Shown one piece after another: positions 6,961 through 10,312 of a DNA stretch of 10,312 nucleotides. The first letter of the stretch is position 1. Each line of letters begins with the position of its first letter. The stretch comes from CAYUYM01 sp964449305. Lineage in GTDB: Bacteria; Bacteroidota; Ignavibacteria; SZUA-365; CAYQST01. The stretch spans positions 1 through 10,312 of the forward strand of contig CAYUYM010000127.1 of NCBI GenBank assembly GCA_964449305.1, given 5' to 3'. Both the position numbers and the translations under genes were made by a program. The notes beneath the pieces were generated by a model. It did no database searches. It was not told the DNA's origin and worked only from the letters and a program-made list of their open reading frames with translations.

Positions 6961-7703
6961 CAGTCGCCGCTGGAGCCGCCGCCGCCGAAGCTGCCGCCGC
7001 CGCCATCGAAGCCGCCAAAGCCGCCGGAGTCACCGCCCCAGGAGTCGCCGCTGGAGCTGCCCCAACCGCCGCCCGGGAGACCGCCGATGAACCAGAAGCC
7101 CCCGCCGCCGCGACGGCGGAGCAAGGAGACGACCACGATGATGATGATGAACATGACGATGCCGCCGAAGGAGACACCCTTGGACCGCTTCTTCGGCGAG
7201 CGGGTTTCGGGCGGAGTGAACTCACCCGACACCGCCTTGATCGCTGCGTCGATGCCGTCGGAGATGCCCTGGGCGTAGTTGCCACGCTTGAACTGCGGGG
7301 CGATGACCTCCCGGATGATCACCGAAGTGAGGGCATCCGTCAGCACGCCCTCCAGGCCGTATCCCACCTCGAAGCGCAGCTTCCTGTCCTGAATCGCGAT
7401 CAACAGAAGGAGGCCGTTGTCGGTTCCCTTCTGCCCGATTTTATTGGCTTCGGCCACCTTCATGCTGTAGTCCTCAATCGACTCCCCTTCAAGCGAGGAA
7501 ACGATGAGCACGACAAACTGGTTGCCCGTGGATTGCTCATACGCGGCGAGCTTCTGCTCAAGGCGGCCGCGATCGGATGACGACAGGACGCCGGCAGGAT
7601 CCGTGACGCGCGTGCGCAACGCCGGCGCCTCGAGCGCGGCGAGCGTCTGTGTGGTGAGGATCAGCGCACAGAAAACAAGGAGGGATCGCGCCAGACGGTG
7701 CAT
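6957..7703 (-). CDS. TPM-domain (YgcG-like) exported membrane protein with Gly-rich tail
   Basis: A 248-residue protein. An N-terminal signal peptide at about 1-23 (basic MHRLAR, hydrophobic core, TLAA) is followed by a TPM domain at about 33-158 with the family's VTDPAGVLSSSDRGRLEQKL opening and DNGLLLLIAI...EVGYGLEG core (95-119). Next come a linker with KKRSK, a membrane segment at about 179-195, RRR, and a low-complexity Gly/Ser/Trp tail (199-248) ending SSGDW. This signal-TPM-TM-Gly-tail layout is the common form of YgcG-like proteins. Some TPM proteins have been described as acid phosphatases (plant TLP18.3), but activity here is unproven. It starts one base after the lemA stop, a widespread pairing, and its stop overlaps the GTG of the next gene (GTGA). 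The Gly tail explains the GC-rich GCC/CCG repeats at about 6960-7110. Confidence 0.93.
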   Translation of the reverse strand: MHRLARSLLVFCALILTTQTLAALEAPALRTRVTDPAGVLSSSDRGRLEQKLAAYEQSTGNQFVVLIVSSLEGESIEDYSMKVAEANKIGQKGTDNGLLLLIAIQDRKLRFEVGYGLEGVLTDALTSVIIREVIAPQFKRGNYAQGISDGIDAAIKAVSGEFTPPETRSPKKRSKGVSFGGIVMFIIIIVVVSLLRRRGGGGFWFIGGLPGGGWGSSSGDSWGGDSGGFGGFDGGGGSFGGGGSSGDW

Positions 7704-7704
7704 G

Positions 7705-8295
7705 TCAGAACTTGACCTGCGGGGCCTTCTCCGCGCCGGCCTCGGACTGGAAATAGGCCTTCTGCTTGAAGCCGCCCAGGGAGGCGACGATGGACGTCGG
7801 GATCTTGCGGATCTTCGTGTTGTAGGTCTCCACCGACTCGTTGAAGCGCTTGCGCTCCACGGCGATGCGATTCTCCGTGCCCTCGAGCTGCGACTGCAGG
7901 GCCAGGAAGTTCTGGTTGGCCTTCAGATCGGGGTAGTTCTCCGTCACCACCAGGAGACGTGAGATGGCCGATGAAAGCTGCGTCTGCGATTCCTGGAACT
8001 TCTGGAAGGCGGCGGGATCGTCGAGCAGATCCTTCGACACATTCATGCCGCCAATGCGCGAACGCAGTTCCGTCACCTCCGTCAGCACGTTCGATTCGTG
8101 CGCGGCGTATCCCTTCACCGTTTCCACGAGGTTCGGCAGCAGGTCCAGACGACGCTGGTACTGGTTCTGCACCTGGCTCCAGGAGCTGTTCACCTGCTCT
8201 TCGGCTGCCACGAGCCCGTTGTGGGACATGATGTATCCAAGGATGAGCACGAACACGACGCCGAGCCCGATGAAGAGTGTCTTGTACTTTGCCAT
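7705..8295 (-). CDS. lemA: LemA family protein
   Basis: A 196-residue LemA-family protein with the usual architecture: a short cytosolic N-terminus, one hydrophobic segment at about 7-23 and a helical extracytoplasmic domain. Family signatures are the NSSWSQVQNQYQRRLDLLPN stretch at 36-55, the VKGYAAHE segment at 60-67, the RLLVVTENYPDLKANQNF segment at 113-130, and the QLEGTENRIAVERKRFNESV stretch at 136-155. The tail ends in a short charged segment. The molecular role of LemA is poorly known. In many bacteria it is encoded beside TPM-domain proteins, and that is the case here: the stop is separated by a single base from the start of the TPM gene. The ATG start matches the family N-terminus; the nearest GGAGG is 13 nt upstream, a suboptimal distance. 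It is the first gene of the long run of same-strand genes. Confidence 0.95.
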   Translation of the reverse strand: MAKYKTLFIGLGVVFVLILGYIMSHNGLVAAEEQVNSSWSQVQNQYQRRLDLLPNLVETVKGYAAHESNVLTEVTELRSRIGGMNVSKDLLDDPAAFQKFQESQTQLSSAISRLLVVTENYPDLKANQNFLALQSQLEGTENRIAVERKRFNESVETYNTKIRKIPTSIVASLGGFKQKAYFQSEAGAEKAPQVKF

Positions 8296-8440
8296 ACAGC
8301 TATGCTTGCCTCCGAGGAGTGGATATGGGTGTCAAAAGAATGCGAAAAAATTACGGAATGGAAGTGCGAAATGAAAGGCAAATGGCAGACCACCATCGAC
8401 GCCAGAAACGCCTCTTCACTCTTCACTGTTCCTCGCATCT
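8296..8440 (-). promoter_or_regulatory. 145-bp intergenic region, probable promoter region of the lemA-led operon
   Basis: This is the only sizeable gap in the window and it is visibly less GC-rich than the genes around it, with an A/T-rich patch at about 8334-8354. It precedes a run of ten closely spaced same-strand genes, so a promoter here is expected. Read on the minus strand it contains TTGACA at 8335-8330, a perfect -35 match, but no good -10 at 16-18 bp, and a TAATTTTTT stretch further upstream at about 8354-8346. A GGAGG lies upstream of the lemA ATG with 13 nt spacing, which is long for a ribosome binding site. I saw no convincing hairpin plus U-tract terminator for the upstream hydrolase gene. 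The exact promoter is unresolved. Confidence 0.4.
8412..8427. repeat. Short tandem repeat (CTCTTCA x2 plus CT)
   Basis: Two perfect head-to-tail copies of a 7-bp unit, CTCTTCA, followed by a partial CT, lie about 14 bp beyond the stop codon of the MBL-fold hydrolase gene, in the intergenic gap. On the minus strand this reads AGTGAAGAGTGAAGAG. It is too short to classify and may be chance, or the remnant of a variable-number repeat. Confidence 0.6.
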
Positions 8441-9067
8441 TCAGCCGAAGAACGGGTTCCCAGCCTTCTCCGCGCCGATGGTGGTGGAATCACCGTGACC
8501 GGGATACACGCGTGTATCATCGGGAAGAGTGAAGATTTTCGTCCTGATGCCGTGGATCAGCGTGTCAAAATCGCCTCCATACAGATCGGTGCGACCGATG
8601 GATGCTTCAAACACCACATCGCCGGTGAACAGCAGCCCCTTCGCTTCTTCATGCAACACCACCGAGCCGAGTGAGTGGCCGGGAACATGGATGACGCGGA
8701 ACAACATGCTTCCGCACACGATGTCATCACCTTCAGCAATGAAGCGATCCGGCGGCATGCCGGGCACGTTGATCCCCGGGTACCCGAAATGTCCCATGGG
8801 ATTCTCGAGCCAGTGCGCGTCATCGGCATGAATCAGAACCGGAGCCTTCGTTGCCGCCGCCACCTGCGCCACATCGCCCGTGTGATCCCAGTGTCCGTGT
8901 GTGATGACTATGGTTTCAAGCGTGACATTGCGCTTCGCAAGCTCCGCAAGGATGTGCGGACCTGAACCGATGGGACAGTCGATCAGCATGGCCTTCGCGG
9001 CTTCCTCATCCACCAGGAGATACCCGATGGTTGCCGCCGGCCCGTCTTCGAACAGGAGGATTTTCAT
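8441..9067 (-). CDS. Metallo-beta-lactamase-fold hydrolase, YcbL / glyoxalase II-like
   Basis: A 208-residue cytosolic MBL-fold hydrolase with no signal peptide. All the binuclear metal ligands of the glyoxalase II/YcbL group are visible: THGHWDH at 56-62 (H57, H59, D61, H62), PGHSLGS with H131, TGD with bridging D150, and YPGHG with H191. GRTDLYGGD (158-166) and the tail TTIGAEKAGNPF are typical of the short YcbL-like subgroup, which lacks the long C-terminal helical substrate domain of classical glyoxalase II. The substrate is probably a thioester such as S-lactoylglutathione or a related thiol ester, but this is inferred from family only. The length is normal for the subgroup. The ATG start sits in an ATGA overlap with the ftsH stop, so the two are probably co-expressed. 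It is the last gene before the 145-bp intergenic gap. A persulfide dioxygenase is an alternative, but the short length and tail favour YcbL. Confidence 0.92.
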   Translation of the reverse strand: MKILLFEDGPAATIGYLLVDEEAAKAMLIDCPIGSGPHILAELAKRNVTLETIVITHGHWDHTGDVAQVAAATKAPVLIHADDAHWLENPMGHFGYPGINVPGMPPDRFIAEGDDIVCGSMLFRVIHVPGHSLGSVVLHEEAKGLLFTGDVVFEASIGRTDLYGGDFDTLIHGIRTKIFTLPDDTRVYPGHGDSTTIGAEKAGNPFFG

Positions 9068-10312
9068 TCCGATGCTGATCCGGCAGACTCGCCGGCGGCG
9101 CCCAGCAGCCTCTTCAGCTCGTCGCCTTCCAGGAGCTCGTGCTCGATGAGCGCGTCGGCGAGGCGGTCGAGGCGGTCCCGCTGGTCGGCGAGGATGGCGC
9201 AGGCGCGTTGGTAGGCCTCGTCGATGAGGCGGCGCGTCTCCTCGTCCACGAGGCGGAGCGTCTCCTCGCTGAAGTTGCGGCCCGGGGAGAAGGGGTTGTC
9301 ACCCAGATACGAGGAGTTGCCGGGCTCAAGCAACGAGAGGGTGCCCAACCTGCTGCTCATGCCATAGCGGGCCACCATGTTGCGTGCAAGCGTTGTGCAG
9401 TGCATCAGGTCGTTTTCCGCGCCGGTGGAGATGTCGCGATACACCAGCGCCTCCGCCGCCCTGCCGCCGAGCAGCACCACGAGACGGGCCTGGAGATACT
9501 CCTGCGTGTAGTTGTGGCGCTCGTCGATGGGCGTCTGCATCGTCACGCCCAGCGCACGGCCGCGCGGGACGATGGTCACCTTCGTCACCGGATCCGACAC
9601 GGGCATGGCCACCGCGGTGAGGGCGTGCCCGGCCTCGTGGTAGGCCGTCCGCCGCTTCTCCGCCTCGCTCAGGATGAGGCTCGAGCGCACATGCCCCAGC
9701 ATGATGGTGTCCAGCGCGGTGCGGAAGTCGCTCATCTCCACGCCGCTTTTCCGCAGCTTGGAGGCGAGGATGGCCGCCTCGTTGACGAGGTTCTTGAGAT
9801 CGGCGCCCGAGTTGCCCGGGGTCGCGCGGGCGAGCTCCGTCACATCCACGCCGGGGGCGAGCGTGATCTTCTTGAGGTGGACGCCGAGGATCTGCTCCCG
9901 CTCCGCGAGGTTGGGCATGTCGATGATGACGCGCCGGTCGAAGCGGCCGGGCCGGAGGAGCGCGGGGTCCAGCACGTCGGGCTGGTTCGTGGCCGCGATC
10001 ACGATCACATCCTCATTCGGCTCAAAGCCGTCCATCTCGGTCAGCAGCTGGTTGAGCGTCTGCTCCATCTCGCTGGCGCCGCCGCCATAGAAGCCCTGGA
10101 TGCCGCCGCGCCGCCGGCCGATGGAATCGATCTCATCGATGAAGATGATGCAGGGTGCCTGCTTCTTCGCCGTCTGGAACAGGTCGCGCACGCGTGATGC
10201 GCCCACACCCACAAGCATCTCGAGGAAGGACGACCCCGCCACATGGAAGAATGGTACGCCCGCCTCGCCCGCCACTGCGCGTGCGAGCAGGGTCTTGCCG
10301 GTGCCCGGCGGG
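9064..10312 (-). CDS. ftsH: FtsH-type ATP-dependent zinc metalloprotease (partial, N-terminus beyond window)
   Basis: Membrane-anchored AAA+ protease that unfolds and degrades membrane and short-lived cytosolic proteins, working as a hexamer. The gene runs off the window edge, so the N-terminal membrane segments and early AAA region are missing; about 415 codons remain, beginning inside Walker A (PPGTGKT, visible residues 1-7). Walker B IIFIDE follows at about 55-60. The second region of homology has IAATNQPDVLD and LRPGRFDR, with the arginine fingers at about R120 and R123. The zinc site HEAGH is at about 225-229, with a likely third ligand Asp in GAENDL (about 301). The C-terminal helical part ends GSASE with TGA. 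One oddity is the pore-loop segment, which reads EMLVGVGA where E. coli FtsH has EMFVGVGA. The stop overlaps the next gene's start as ATGA, suggesting translational coupling. The family assignment is secure; which paralogue it is cannot be told. Confidence 0.96.
   Translation of the reverse strand, partial: PPGTGKTLLARAVAGEAGVPFFHVAGSSFLEMLVGVGASRVRDLFQTAKKQAPCIIFIDEIDSIGRRRGGIQGFYGGGASEMEQTLNQLLTEMDGFEPNEDVIVIAATNQPDVLDPALLRPGRFDRRVIIDMPNLAEREQILGVHLKKITLAPGVDVTELARATPGNSGADLKNLVNEAAILASKLRKSGVEMSDFRTALDTIMLGHVRSSLILSEAEKRRTAYHEAGHALTAVAMPVSDPVTKVTIVPRGRALGVTMQTPIDERHNYTQEYLQARLVVLLGGRAAEALVYRDISTGAENDLMHCTTLARNMVARYGMSSRLGTLSLLEPGNSSYLGDNPFSPGRNFSEETLRLVDEETRRLIDEAYQRACAILADQRDRLDRLADALIEHELLEGDELKRLLGAAGESAGSASE

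Noticed and set aside
6960..7110. GC-rich repeated GCC/CCG tract as a possible DNA repeat element
   Set aside because: It is explained by the Gly/Ser-rich tail of the TPM-domain protein on the minus strand.
9139..10197. 352-codon open frame on the plus strand opposite ftsH
   Set aside because: The minus strand encodes unmistakable FtsH motifs, and the plus product is His/Arg/Val-rich without domains; it is a shadow frame.

Overview
The window comes from a high-GC bacterium (roughly 60-65 % G+C by eye). All eleven protein genes lie on the minus strand, so the biological reading direction runs from base 10312 down to base 1. The best taxonomic clue is the secreted metalloprotease at 2296-4026. 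It ends in an Ig-like C-terminal domain opening with YPNPFNP, the hallmark of FlgD-like / type IX secretion (Por) sorting domains of the FCB group (Bacteroidota, Chlorobiota/Ignavibacteria/Kapabacteria and relatives). A BamD lipoprotein shows a diderm envelope, and CcmA/B/C-like genes show System I-type cytochrome c maturation. I cannot name a species.

Layout in transcription order. (1) An FtsH-type membrane AAA+ zinc protease, cut by the window edge so that only its part from Walker A to the C-terminus is present, overlaps by ATGA a YcbL/glyoxalase II-like metallo-beta-lactamase-fold hydrolase. (2) A 145-bp less GC-rich intergenic stretch follows, the only sizeable non-coding gap. (3) Then comes a tightly packed run of nine genes: lemA, a TPM-domain protein with a Gly-rich tail, an FG-GAP-like lipoprotein, an unrecognised 189-residue exported protein with a C-terminal membrane anchor, bamD, a hotdog acyl-CoA thioesterase, an MXAN_6640-like metalloprotease, and ccmA, ccmB and ccmC. 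Counting both LemA and ccmC ends this is ten coding units in a row, joined by gaps of 24 bp or less; several junctions are stop/start overlaps (GTGA, TGATG, ATGA, GTGA).

Most of the products act at or beyond the cytoplasmic membrane: membrane proteolysis (FtsH), LemA/TPM envelope proteins, outer-membrane protein assembly (BamD), secreted proteolysis, and heme/cytochrome c maturation (CcmABC). The run may therefore be an envelope-biogenesis operon ending in cytochrome c maturation genes that could continue past base 1. The most interesting points are an about 95-residue periplasmic insert in the CcmC-like protein that resembles part of the CcmE OB-fold but lacks its heme-binding His/Tyr, the metalloprotease lodged between a thioesterase and ccmA, and the unrecognised exported protein translationally coupled to bamD. 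I found no RNA gene, mobile element or CRISPR array.
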